A stretch of 12,437 bases of DNA from HGM10836 sp964430375 (GCA_964430375.1 CAYSEZ010000026.1:1-12437); one strand, 5' to 3'. Counted from the stretch's first letter, positions 1-7,152 are shown. A program made the numbers and translations. Notes: a model not told the origin generated them from the letters alone.

Positions 1-3000
1 GTCCACCGAATTGTGCTTTACCACCTAATGGTTGTTGTGTTACTAGTGAGTATGGACCTGTAGCACGAGCATGCATTTTGTCTTCGACCATGTGACATAG
101 TTTAATCATGTACATAACTCCGACTGATACTCTGTTGTCGAATGGTCTACCTGTTCTACCATCATATAGAACTGTTTTACCATCGTCAGCCATTCCGGCT
201 TCTTTCATCATATCAAAGATATCTTGTTCTGTTGCTCCGTCAAATACTGGTGTTGCAACGTGTACTCCTAGTTTTTTAGCAGCCATTCCTAAATGCATTT
301 CTAGTACTTGTCCTAAGTTCATACGAGATGGTACTCCAAGTGGGTTTAACATAATATCTACTGGTGTTCCGTCTGGTAAGTAAGGCATATCTTCTTCTGG
401 TAAGATTAGTGAGATAACACCTTTGTTTCCGTGACGTCCTGCCATTTTGTCTCCGACTTGAATTTTTCTTTTTTGTACTATGTATACACGAATTAGTTTT
501 GATACTCCGGATGCTAATTCATCGCTATCTTTTTTAGTGAATATTTTTACGTCGTGGACAATACCTTCGCCACCGTGTGGAACACGTAGTGATGTGTCAC
601 GAACTTCTCTAGTTTTTTCTCCGAAGATAGCGTGTAGTAATTTTTCTTCTGAAGTAAGTTCAGCCATTCCTTTTGGAGTTACTTTTCCTACTAGGATATC
701 TCCTTCTTTTACTTCAGTACCTATTTTTATTATTCCGTTTGCATCTAAGTTCTTACGAGCTTCTTCTGATACGTTTGGAATATCTCTTGTTATTTCTTCT
801 GGACCTAGTTTTGTTTCTCTACAAGGCATTTCGTAGTCTTCGATGTGGATACTTGTGTAAGCATCTTCTTTTACTAGTTTTTCATTTAGGATAACGGCAT
901 CTTCATAGTTATATCCGTTAAACATCATAAATGCTACTACTACGTTTTTACCTAGTGCTAGTTCTCCTTTATCTGTTGATGGACCATCAGCAATAACGTG
1001 ATTTCTTTTTACTTTGTCTCCAACTTTTACAATTGGTTTATGGTGGAAACAAGTGCCTTGATTAGATGCAGTAAAGTCTGATAGGTAGTAAACGTCTTGT
1101 CCACCTTTGTTTTTTACGACTATTTTTCTTGCATCTACGTATTCTACTACACCGTCTGCTTTCGCTACAACTGTTGAGCCTGAATCTCTTGCAGCGATAT
1201 ATTCTACACCTGTTCCTACGAATGGTGCTTCTGGTGTTAGTAATGGTACTGCTTGACGTTGCATGTTTGATCCCATTAGGGCACGTGTTGCATCGTCGTG
1301 TTCTAGGAATGGAATACAACTTGTTGTAATTGATACAACTTGTTGAGGAGATACGTCTATGTAATCTACTTTATCTGGAGTAGTCATAATGTTTTCTCCA
1401 CGATAACGTGCTGCAACTTGGTCATCAATTATTTTGTTATTTTCATCTGTTCCTACAGTTGATTCTGAAATGATTAGGTCATTTTCTTCGTCTGCGGTAA
1501 AGTATGCTATTTCATCTGTTATTACTGAATCTACAACTTTACGATATGGTGTTAAAATGAAGCCATAATCATCTATTTTTGCATAACTTGCTAGTGCTGT
1601 GATAAGTCCGATGTTTGGTCCTTCTGGTGATTCGATTGGACAAATTCTACCATAGTGTGACTCATTAACGTCACGAACTTCCATACCAGCACGGTCTCTT
1701 GATAATCCACCTGGTCCTAGTGCAGATAGTCTTCTTTTGTGAGTTAGTTCTGCGATAGGGTTGGTTTGATCCATGAATTGTGATAACTGACTACTTCCAA
1801 AGAATTCTTTAAAAATAGCAGTTACTGGTCTTATGTTAATTAGAGTTTTTGGTGTTACTTCGTTGATATCTTGAGTTGTCATTCTTTCACGGATAACTCT
1901 TTCCATACGAGTTACACCTACTCTAAATTGGTTTTGTAATAGTTCTCCAACTTGACGTATTCTTCTGTTTCCTAAATGGTCAATTACATCAAAGTTGCCT
2001 ACTCCATTTAATAGGTTTAGGTAATATGAGCAAGCTGCATAGAAATCAGAGATTGTAAGTCTTTTTGAATCTATTGTGTTATCATTACCTATGATAGTCA
2101 TTTTTTCTTTTGTTCCTGGTTTATAGATTTTAACCATTTGAACTTTGTTGTAACTATCTAATTCTTCATTTATTTTTACTTCTTTTATTCCATAACCTTG
2201 TTCAAAGATTGGTTTTAAGGTTTCTAGTACGTCTTTTGTTACTAGTGTTCCTTTTGGTACAACTACTTCGTTATCTACAGTTATGTCTTCTGCTAAAGTT
2301 TGGTTTAGTAATCTATCTAAAACATTTAGTTTTAGGTTAAATTTATATCTACCTACTTTTGCTAAATCATATCTAAATTCATCAAAGAATCTAGTTATTA
2401 TTTGGTTTTTAGAACTATCTAATGTTGCTGGTTCTCCTGGTCTTAGTTTTTCATATATTTCTATTAGTGCTTCATCTGTGTTTCTTGTGCTATCTTTTGC
2501 TATTGTGTTTTCTATGAAGTCTGATTTTCCAAATAGATTTATGATGTCTTCGTCACTAGATAGACCGAATGCTCTTAACATTGTTGTTAGTGTTACTTTT
2601 CTAGTTCTATCAATTCTTACATATAAAATATCCCTGGCGTCTGCTTCAAATTCAAGCCAAGTTCCACGTGTTGGAATTATTTGTGATGTAATTAGTAAGC
2701 GTCCATTTTTGTCTATTTCTTTACCGAAATAAACGCTTGGAGATCTTACTAATTGAGATACAATAACTCTTTCTGCTCCATTTATGACAAAAGTTCCACT
2801 TTCTGTCATAAGTGGCATATCTCCTAAAAATATTTCTTGTTCTTTTACTTCTCCTGTTTCATTATTGAATAATCTTACATCTACTTTTAATGGAGAAGCG
2901 TATGTTGCGTATCTTTCTTTACATTCTTTAATAGAGTATCTTGGTTCATCAAAATGATAATCTCCAAACTCTAATGATAATGTTCCAGCAAAGTTTTCTA

Positions 3001-3163
3001 CGGGGAATAAGTCTTCCAGTACTTCCTTTATACCTTCTTCAATAAACCAATTATATGATTTTCTTTGTATTTCCAATAAATCACTTAATTCATAAGTGTT
3101 TCTTATTTTGGAAAAATTTCTTCTTTTACGATGGTCACCACAATTAACTACTTTGTATGCCAC
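1..3163 (-). CDS. rpoB: RNA polymerase beta subunit (partial, 3' end outside window)
   Basis: Beta subunit of the core RNA polymerase, forming much of the catalytic cleft and the rifampicin pocket. The window holds 1054 codons without an internal stop; the family is about 1180-1290 residues in Bacillota, so roughly the last 80-100 residues lie beyond the left edge. Landmarks: the rifampicin region at residues 456-482 (FGSSQLSQFMDQTNP, then THKRRLSALGPGG), CPIESPEGPNIGL around 506-518, GDKMAGRHGNKG at 904-915, and SLVTQQPLGGKAQFGG at the window edge. The start is GTG at 3163-3161 because GGGGTG sits 7 nt upstream; another in-frame GTG at 3172 has no such signal. Residues equivalent to E. coli D516, H526 and S531 (here D465, H475, S480) are wild type. 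It has its own promoter and follows the methyltransferase gene. Confidence 0.98.
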   Translation of the reverse strand, partial: MAYKVVNCGDHRKRRNFSKIRNTYELSDLLEIQRKSYNWFIEEGIKEVLEDLFPVENFAGTLSLEFGDYHFDEPRYSIKECKERYATYASPLKVDVRLFNNETGEVKEQEIFLGDMPLMTESGTFVINGAERVIVSQLVRSPSVYFGKEIDKNGRLLITSQIIPTRGTWLEFEADARDILYVRIDRTRKVTLTTMLRAFGLSSDEDIINLFGKSDFIENTIAKDSTRNTDEALIEIYEKLRPGEPATLDSSKNQIITRFFDEFRYDLAKVGRYKFNLKLNVLDRLLNQTLAEDITVDNEVVVPKGTLVTKDVLETLKPIFEQGYGIKEVKINEELDSYNKVQMVKIYKPGTKEKMTIIGNDNTIDSKRLTISDFYAACSYYLNLLNGVGNFDVIDHLGNRRIRQVGELLQNQFRVGVTRMERVIRERMTTQDINEVTPKTLINIRPVTAIFKEFFGSSQLSQFMDQTNPIAELTHKRRLSALGPGGLSRDRAGMEVRDVNESHYGRICPIESPEGPNIGLITALASYAKIDDYGFILTPYRKVVDSVITDEIAYFTADEENDLIISESTVGTDENNKIIDDQVAARYRGENIMTTPDKVDYIDVSPQQVVSITTSCIPFLEHDDATRALMGSNMQRQAVPLLTPEAPFVGTGVEYIAARDSGSTVVAKADGVVEYVDARKIVVKNKGGQDVYYLSDFTASNQGTCFHHKPIVKVGDKVKRNHVIADGPSTDKGELALGKNVVVAFMMFNGYNYEDAVILNEKLVKEDAYTSIHIEDYEMPCRETKLGPEEITRDIPNVSEEARKNLDANGIIKIGTEVKEGDILVGKVTPKGMAELTSEEKLLHAIFGEKTREVRDTSLRVPHGGEGIVHDVKIFTKKDSDELASGVSKLIRVYIVQKRKIQVGDKMAGRHGNKGVISLILPEEDMPYLPDGTPVDIMLNPLGVPSRMNLGQVLEMHLGMAAKKLGVHVATPVFDGATEQDIFDMMKEAGMADDGKTVLYDGRTGRPFDNRVSVGVMYMIKLCHMVEDKMHARATGPYSLVTQQPLGGKAQFGG

Positions 3164-3224
3164 TGTTTTCACCCCAACTTTCAAATTTTTTATTTTTGTC
3201 AAATAGACAAATATCCAACTTATA

Positions 3225-3253
3225 TTATTACCACAATTTTATCAAGATGTCAA
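3225..3253 (-). promoter_or_regulatory. Promoter of rpoB
   Basis: Consensus -35 TTGACA (3253-3248), 17-nt spacer, then TAATAA (3230-3225); AATAAT one base further on is an alternative -10. The -35 overlaps the TGA stop of the upstream methyltransferase gene. A weak hairpin (TTTGTC/GACAAA) lies in the leader between this promoter and the GTG start. Inferred from consensus only. Confidence 0.7.
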
Positions 3254-3837
3254 CCGAAAATACATTTTATTACAAAAAAACCTTTATTTTTGTCTAAAAT
3301 TTCTACCTTTGCTATTTTTTCTAAATCTTTGATAACGGTTTTTGCTCCTTGATCTTTATTTATGACAAAGTATAGTGTTCCGTTTTCTTTTAAGTGTTCT
3401 TTTGCTTTAAATAGTATTTCGTATACTATTTGTTTTCCTGCTCTGATTGGTGGATTAGTAATTATATAGTCATATTTTTTTGTTATGTTTTCATAGATAT
3501 TGCTTTCAAAGGCTGTTACATTTTCTAGTTTGTTTTCTTTGATGTTCATATTTGCTAGGTGAACTGCTCTTTTGTTTATATCTATCATATCTGTTTTGAT
3601 GTTAAAAAAAGAAGACAAGATGATACCAATGCATCCGTAACCACATCCTACATCTAATACTGTTTTTTCTAGGTTTTCTTTTAGTAATGCATTTATAAGT
3701 GATCTTGTGCCAAAGTCTAAACCTTTTTTTGAAAAAACGCCATTATCTGTATAGAAGTTGAAACTCTTATCTGATACTTTTACCAACACTTTATTTAAAC
3801 TGCTTTTTAAATTATTATTAGTAAAATAATGGTCCAT
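3250..3837 (-). CDS. RsmC-family class I SAM-dependent methyltransferase (YbxB-like)
   Basis: Predicted cytoplasmic N2-guanine RNA methyltransferase of the RsmC/YbxB type; the YbxB position between rplL and rpoB is the usual one in Bacillota. 195 residues, normal for the single-domain form. SAM-binding motif I is LDVGCGYGCIG at residues 61-71, an acidic strand end (DMID) follows at 83-86, and the catalytic motif NPPIRAGK is at 128-135, where NPP is typical of methylation of an amino group on a base. Start ATG with AGGGGAG upstream. It lies downstream of the rplL hairpin and its stop codon is embedded in the rpoB promoter. The exact RNA target is not shown by the sequence. Confidence 0.9.
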   Translation of the reverse strand: MDHYFTNNNLKSSLNKVLVKVSDKSFNFYTDNGVFSKKGLDFGTRSLINALLKENLEKTVLDVGCGYGCIGIILSSFFNIKTDMIDINKRAVHLANMNIKENKLENVTAFESNIYENITKKYDYIITNPPIRAGKQIVYEILFKAKEHLKENGTLYFVINKDQGAKTVIKDLEKIAKVEILDKNKGFFVIKCIFG

Positions 3838-3860
3838 CTTATCTCCCCTTTTATAATCAC

Positions 3861-3891
3861 AAAAGCCTTACGTTAATACTCGTCGGCTTTT
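3861..3891 (-). terminator. Hairpin after rplL (terminator or attenuator)
   Basis: Inverted repeat AAAAGCC (3861-3867) / GGCTTTT (3885-3891) with an inner ACG/CGT pair, 21 bases downstream of the rplL stop. On the minus strand it ends in TTTT but then continues GTGATTA, so the U-tract is short. Partial termination between rplJ-rplL and the methyltransferase gene is likely, which would help set the known excess of L7/L12 over polymerase subunits. Confidence 0.6.
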
Positions 3892-3916
3892 TATGAATTT
3901 TATTTTTCTTTTGTAA

Positions 3917-4282
3917 TTATTTTAATTCTACTGTTGCGCCAGCTTCTTCAAGTCTTGCTTTTAATTCATTAGCTTCTTCAGTTGGAATGTTTTCTTTAAT
4001 ATTACCACCAGCATCAGCGATGTCTTTAGCTTCTTTTAATCCTAAGCCTGTTACTTCTCTGATAATTTTGATAACGTTGATTTTTGCTGCTCCAGCAGAT
4101 GTTAATACTACTGTTTGTTTTGAAGGTCCTTCTTCAACTGCTGCTGCAGGTGCTGCTGCTACTGCAACTGCACTTGGGTCTACTCCAAATTCTTCCTTCA
4201 TTGCATCAACTAATTCCTTTACTTCTAATAATGTCATTTCTTTTAATGAACTAATAAATTCTTCTTTTGTTATTTTTGCCAT
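3917..4282 (-). CDS. rplL: 50S ribosomal protein L7/L12
   Basis: Multimeric stalk protein of the large subunit that recruits translational GTPases (EF-Tu, EF-G, IF2). 121 residues, normal length. Residues about 1-35 form the N-terminal dimerisation domain that binds L10, followed by an Ala-rich hinge (AVAVAAAPAAAVEE, about 38-51) and the C-terminal domain with the conserved AGAAKINVIKIIREVTGLGL stretch and the ending GATVELK. The start ATG has a strong AGGAGG site upstream. It is co-transcribed behind rplJ (36-bp gap). The hinge/C-domain junction reads PSKQTVVL where EKTEFDVVL is common, an ordinary family variation. Confidence 0.98.
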   Translation of the reverse strand: MAKITKEEFISSLKEMTLLEVKELVDAMKEEFGVDPSAVAVAAAPAAAVEEGPSKQTVVLTSAGAAKINVIKIIREVTGLGLKEAKDIADAGGNIKENIPTEEANELKARLEEAGATVELK

Positions 4283-4318
4283 AATAATTTTCCTCCTTAA
4301 TTTTTATTATTTATTGTT

Positions 4319-4810
4319 TTAATTTTCTTTTTGTTCTGCATAAAGATTTAATGCTATAGATAAATCTTTAACTAAACCTATCATACCACCTGCAAGCATT
4401 GTATATAATCCTTCACGTGATGGTATTTGTGCAAATTCATTTAATTTAGTTTGATCTGCTACTTGTCCTTCGATTAAGCCTGCTTTTAGTACTAGTCCTG
4501 TGTTTTTCTTTCCACAATCACTTAATACTTTTACTGCTGCGATATCATCTTTACTAAATGCTATAGCAGTTGGGCCTTCAAGGTAGTTACCTAAGTCAAT
4601 ATCTAAATCTTTGAATGCTAATTTTAAAAGTGTGTTTTTGTAAACTTTGTAATCAGAATCGTTTTCTTTTAGTTTGATTCTTAATTCTTTGTTTACATCA
4701 TCTGTAAGTCCACAGTAGTCAAATAATACTAGTGATTTAGAATCATTTATTTTATTTTTTATTTCTTCAACTACTTGTTTCTTTTCTTCTAAAACTTTTA
4801 TGCTTGGCAT
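4319..4810 (-). CDS. rplJ: 50S ribosomal protein L10
   Basis: Base of the ribosomal stalk: the N-terminal domain binds 23S rRNA next to L11 and the C-terminal helix carries L7/L12 dimers. 163 residues, typical. Visible family features are the N-terminal helix (VLEEKKQVVEEIKNKI), the DYCGLT stretch near residues 31-36, KNTLLKLAF around 58-66 and the C-terminal helix GLVKDLSIALNLYAEQ. The start ATG has AAGGAGG upstream. It is preceded by an L10-type autoregulatory leader with its own promoter and followed by rplL. Free L10-(L12) complex is expected to bind the leader and reduce expression. Confidence 0.98.
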   Translation of the reverse strand: MPSIKVLEEKKQVVEEIKNKINDSKSLVLFDYCGLTDDVNKELRIKLKENDSDYKVYKNTLLKLAFKDLDIDLGNYLEGPTAIAFSKDDIAAVKVLSDCGKKNTGLVLKAGLIEGQVADQTKLNEFAQIPSREGLYTMLAGGMIGLVKDLSIALNLYAEQKEN

Positions 4811-4834
4811 AAGACACCTCCTTATATTTATTTA

Positions 4835-4930
4835 TGTGCCTAATTAAAAGAGTCTTTTTATGCAAAGACTCTAGGATTTTTAGTATTTGTCCTCGGTAGG
4901 ATTTATTTTTATACCTACTGTCTTTGGCAC
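4835..4930 (-). promoter_or_regulatory. L10 (rplJ) leader RNA with attenuator
   Basis: The minus-strand leader begins GTGCCAAAGACAGTAGGT and continues through AATCCTACCGAGGAC, the hallmark of the Bacillota L10 leader. Ends GTGCC (4930-4926) and GGCAC (4839-4835) can pair as a closing helix, and GTAGG with CCTAC as an inner helix. A terminator-like hairpin sits inside (listed separately). In Bacillus subtilis, L10-L12 binding to this leader promotes transcription attenuation of rplJL; the same is inferred here. Confidence 0.9.
4846..4872 (-). terminator. Attenuator hairpin in the L10 leader
   Basis: Nine-base inverted repeat AGAGTCTTT (4872-4864) / AAAGACTCT (4857-4849) with a 6-base loop, followed on the minus strand by TTTAATT. 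It lies between the L10-binding part of the leader and the rplJ ribosome binding site, the place expected of the regulated terminator. The U-tract is short, so termination may be partial. Confidence 0.75.
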
Positions 4931-4943
4931 TTAATTCAAGTTT

Positions 4944-4972
4944 ATTATAAACTATTTTTTTTATTTTGTAAA
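4944..4972 (-). promoter_or_regulatory. Promoter of rplJ-rplL
   Basis: TTTACA (4972-4967), 17-nt spacer, perfect TATAAT (4949-4944). The predicted start lies just upstream of the L10 leader, so the leader would be at the 5' end of the transcript. It sits directly behind the rplA stop codon. Confidence 0.8.
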
Positions 4973-4984
4973 TATATTTTTATC

Positions 4985-5680
4985 TTATTCAAAACTATTT
5001 TGATCTATTCTAACAGATGGACTCATAGTTGATGAAACAGATATTGATTTTATATAACTACCTTTAACTGTACTTGGTTTAATTCTGATTATTGTTTTTA
5101 CTATTGCATCTAGGTTTTCTAATAAGTCATTATCAGTAAATGATGCTTTTCCAATAATTCCGTGAATATTTCCATAGCTATCAGTTCTGTATTCAACTCT
5201 ACCTGCTTTTGATTCTTCAACTGCTTGTTTTACGTTAGTTGTTACAGTTCCTGTTTTTGGATTTGGCATTAAGCCTTTAGGACCTAGTATTTTTCCTAAC
5301 TTACCAAGAGATGGCATCATATCAGGTGTTGCTATCATTACATCAAAGTCAAACCAGTTTTCTTTTTCTATTTTTTCTAGCATATCAGCGTCACCAACAA
5401 AGTCTGCACCAGCTTCTTTTGCTGCTTTAGCGTATTCTCCTTTAGCAATTACTAAAACTCTTGTAGTTTTTCCTGTTCCTTTTGGAAGAGTAATTGCTCC
5501 ACGTAGTTGTTGGTCTGCTTTTTTTACATCAAGGTTTAAATTCATTGCTACTTCGATTGTTGCATCAAATTTAGTACTTGACATATCTTTAACAAGTTTG
5601 ATTGCTTCTTCTTTAGAATATAGTTTGCCTTTTTCTACTTTAGCAAGTTCTTGTCTATAAGTTTTTCCTCTTTTTTTCAT
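4985..5680 (-). CDS. rplA: 50S ribosomal protein L1
   Basis: L1-stalk protein that binds 23S rRNA near the E site and helps release deacylated tRNA; as free protein it represses its own mRNA in many bacteria. 231 residues, normal. The L1 signature (GKLGKILGPKGLMPNPKTGT) is at residues 126-145, and the N-terminal KRGKTY and the C-terminal repeat of domain I around 150-230 are in place. The start ATG has AAGGAGG, which lies immediately after the 3' arm of a putative L1-binding hairpin. It is second in the rplK-rplA unit (66-bp gap). No terminator is evident before the next promoter. Confidence 0.98.
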   Translation of the reverse strand: MKKRGKTYRQELAKVEKGKLYSKEEAIKLVKDMSSTKFDATIEVAMNLNLDVKKADQQLRGAITLPKGTGKTTRVLVIAKGEYAKAAKEAGADFVGDADMLEKIEKENWFDFDVMIATPDMMPSLGKLGKILGPKGLMPNPKTGTVTTNVKQAVEESKAGRVEYRTDSYGNIHGIIGKASFTDNDLLENLDAIVKTIIRIKPSTVKGSYIKSISVSSTMSPSVRIDQNSFE

Positions 5681-5692
5681 ATTCTTCCTCCT

Positions 5693-5724
5693 TATGTGGT
5701 ATATGCGGTTATTCCTCCCACATA
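5693..5724 (-). promoter_or_regulatory. Putative L1-binding translational operator before rplA
   Basis: Minus-strand stem TATGTGG (5724-5718) / CCACATA (5699-5693) enclosing GAGGAATAACCGCATATA. The 3' arm runs straight into AAGGAGG, so a bound stem would hide the ribosome binding site. The GTGGGAGG...ACCAC pattern is widespread before rplA in Bacillota and matches the known role of L1 as an autogenous repressor. Function is inferred from position and pattern. Confidence 0.65.
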
Positions 5725-5746
5725 GGTAACCCTATGTTTTTTGTTT

Positions 5747-6172
5747 TTATTCTTCTACAGAAATACCCATGTTTTTGGCAGTTCCTGCGATGATTTTTTC
5801 TGCTTCTTCAACAGTGTAAGCATTTAAGTCAGGTAATTTTGTTTCTGCGATTTCTTTTACTTGTTCTTTTGTTAATTTACCTACTATTTCTTTTGAACCT
5901 TTTGTTCCACCTTTTTTTACTTTAGCATATTTTTTTATTAAAAATGCTGCAGGTGGAGTTTTGATTACAAAGTCAAATGTACGGTCATCATAGATTGATA
6001 TTTCTACTGGTAGAACATCTCCCATTTTATCTCTTGTTGCTTCGTTGTATTTTGTACAAAATTCTCCTAAATTGATTCCTGCTGGTCCTAGTACTGTTCC
6101 AACTGGTGGAGCAGGTGTAGCTTTTCCAGCTTCAATTTGTAATTTTACTTTTTTTGTTATTTCTTTTGCCAC
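5747..6172 (-). CDS. rplK: 50S ribosomal protein L11
   Basis: GTPase-centre protein that binds 23S rRNA next to the L10 stalk and is needed for RelA activation; it forms part of the thiopeptide site. 141 residues from the GTG at 6172, the usual length. An in-frame ATG at 6187 would add MEVFF but lies inside the GGAGG ribosome binding site, and the family begins (M)AKxxTKxVKLQ, so GTG is chosen. Features: proline-rich ATPAPPVG at residues 18-25 (the P22/P23 thiopeptide contact, unchanged), GPAGINLGEFC next, and C-terminal rRNA-binding domain ending IAGTAKNMGISVEE. It has its own promoter and leader and is followed by rplA. Confidence 0.97.
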   Translation of the reverse strand: MAKEITKKVKLQIEAGKATPAPPVGTVLGPAGINLGEFCTKYNEATRDKMGDVLPVEISIYDDRTFDFVIKTPPAAFLIKKYAKVKKGGTKGSKEIVGKLTKEQVKEIAETKLPDLNAYTVEEAEKIIAGTAKNMGISVEE

Positions 6173-6202
6173 GAAAAACACCTCCATTTTTTAATTTCTC
6201 GC

Positions 6203-6251
6203 GAGTGGTTATAATAGCACTCTTTTGTTATTTCCGCATTTGCTTCCCACT
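6203..6251 (-). promoter_or_regulatory. Structured leader before rplK, likely L1-responsive
   Basis: The minus strand holds AGTGGGAAGCAAATGCGG ... ATAACCACT: AGTGG (6251-6247) can pair with CCACT (6208-6204), the same GTGGGA(A/G)G...ACCAC theme as the element before rplA. A competing hairpin GAGTG (6222-6218) / CACTC (6207-6203) uses the same 3' arm, so two folds exclude each other. Regulation by L1 is inferred from this resemblance and from known L1 control of the L11-L1 operon. Confidence 0.55.
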
Positions 6252-6284
6252 TCAATTTATATATATTAAATATATAGCGTATTT

Positions 6285-6313
6285 ATATTATCACTATTTT
6301 TTAAAAATAGCAA
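6285..6313 (-). promoter_or_regulatory. Promoter of rplK-rplA
   Basis: TTGCTA (6313-6308), 17-nt spacer, TAATAT (6290-6285) preceded by TGA (extended -10). It starts 7 bases after the nusG stop, giving the ribosomal protein pair a start independent of secE-nusG. Confidence 0.7.
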
Positions 6314-6320
6314 GTATTTT

Positions 6321-6854
6321 TTATGCTTTTTCTATTTGTGATAATTCTACTTCAACAGATGTTGTTTGTCCAAATAAGTCTAATGCAACCATTAATTTTG
6401 CATTTTCTATGTCTAAACTTTCTATTTTTCCTTCCATATTAGAGAATGGTCCAGATGTAATTTTTACGTACTGTCCTTCTTTTAGGTCTTCTCCGACTTC
6501 TAATCTTGTCATACCCATACTATTTAAGATTTTGTCTACTTCGTATGGTTGTAATGGAGTTGGTTTTGCTCCTTTTCCTGAAGACCCGATAAAGCCTGTA
6601 ACTCCTGGAGTGTTACGTACTATAAACCACGCTTCATCTGTCATTACCATTTCTACTAGAATGTAACCTGGAAATAATTTTTTTGTTTTTTCTTTTTTTA
6701 CTCCGTCTTTTATTTCTACTTCTGTTGCTTCTGGTACAACTACTCTAAAGATGCAGTCTTCTTGATTCATTGAGTTTGCACGCATTAGTAGTTTTTCTTG
6801 TACTTTTTTTTCGTGTCCGGAATAAGTATTAACTACATACCATTTTTTATCCAT
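6321..6854 (-). CDS. nusG: Transcription termination/antitermination factor NusG
   Basis: Universal elongation factor that binds the polymerase clamp and links it to Rho, ribosomes or pause sites. 177 residues. The NGN domain begins KWYVVNTYSGHEKKV (residues 4-18) and includes LFPGYILVEM and WFIVRNTPGVTGFIG; the KOW domain is around 124-155 (EGQYVKITSGPFSNMEGKIE), and the protein ends at SQIEKA. The ATG overlaps the secE stop (TAATG), so the two are translationally coupled. No insertion domain is present. Confidence 0.98.
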   Translation of the reverse strand: MDKKWYVVNTYSGHEKKVQEKLLMRANSMNQEDCIFRVVVPEATEVEIKDGVKKEKTKKLFPGYILVEMVMTDEAWFIVRNTPGVTGFIGSSGKGAKPTPLQPYEVDKILNSMGMTRLEVGEDLKEGQYVKITSGPFSNMEGKIESLDIENAKLMVALDLFGQTTSVEVELSQIEKA

Positions 6855-7018
6855 TATCTTAACCCCTTTACTAATGCAATTACTACGTTAAGTCCATAAA
6901 AATATAGAGCAAAGAATAATACTACTGCGATTGTTGCTATAGTGTATTTTGTCATATATTTTTTTTCTGGCCATTTTACTTTTTGCATTTCTTTTTTTAC
7001 GTTTTTTATGAATTTCAT
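6854..7018 (-). CDS. secE: Preprotein translocase subunit SecE
   Basis: Small essential subunit of the SecYEG channel that clamps SecY in the membrane. 54 residues, the short single-span form usual in Bacillota. The N-terminal amphipathic part carries the conserved QKVKWPEKK at residues 12-20, followed by one membrane span about 26-50 (TIATIAVVLFFALYFYGL...) and a basic end KGLR. ATG start with AGAGGTG upstream. The stop overlaps the nusG start by one base. The rpmG gene that often precedes secE is absent. Confidence 0.96.
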   Translation of the reverse strand: MKFIKNVKKEMQKVKWPEKKYMTKYTIATIAVVLFFALYFYGLNVVIALVKGLR

Positions 7019-7050
7019 ATTTACACCTCTTTAATTATATGTTTTTTTCA

Positions 7051-7102
7051 AAATAAAAACACTTTTCTGTGTCTAGATAAATATTATCATAGAAAAGTGT
7101 TT
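7051..7102 (-). terminator. 12-bp inverted repeat between pssA and secE (terminator)
   Basis: Perfect arms AAACACTTTTCT (7102-7091) and AGAAAAGTGTTT (7068-7057) on the minus strand with a 22-base loop, followed by TTATTTT. It probably ends the uvrB-DUF1287-pssA transcript. The loop is long for an intrinsic terminator, and the 5' arm lies in the spacer of the secE promoter. Confidence 0.6.
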
Positions 7103-7110
7103 GTTGTCAA
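7083..7110 (-). promoter_or_regulatory. Promoter of secE-nusG
   Basis: Consensus TTGACA (7110-7105), 16-nt spacer, GATAAT (7088-7083). The start would fall within the loop of the 12-bp inverted repeat, so secE transcripts carry only its 3' arm and escape that hairpin, whereas readthrough from pssA would form it. Confidence 0.75.
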
Positions 7111-7152
7111 TAGAATTTTGGAATTTTTATTTATTAACAATATTGTTAATAT

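Noticed and set aside
2283..2732. 149-codon plus-strand open frame opposite rpoB
   Set aside because: Antisense shadow of the conserved RpoB coding frame, no start signal.
3987..4322. 111-codon plus-strand open frame opposite rplL
   Set aside because: It is the complement of a highly conserved gene; its Ala/Thr-rich middle mirrors the L7/L12 hinge.
6173..6187. ATG start of rplK that would add MEVFF
   Set aside because: The ATG is part of the GGAGG ribosome binding site; the GTG at 6172 gives the family start and length.
6300..6320. Intrinsic terminator after nusG
   Set aside because: The TATTTTT/AAAAATA repeat is only A-T pairs without a following U-tract and overlaps the rplK promoter, so I do not call it.
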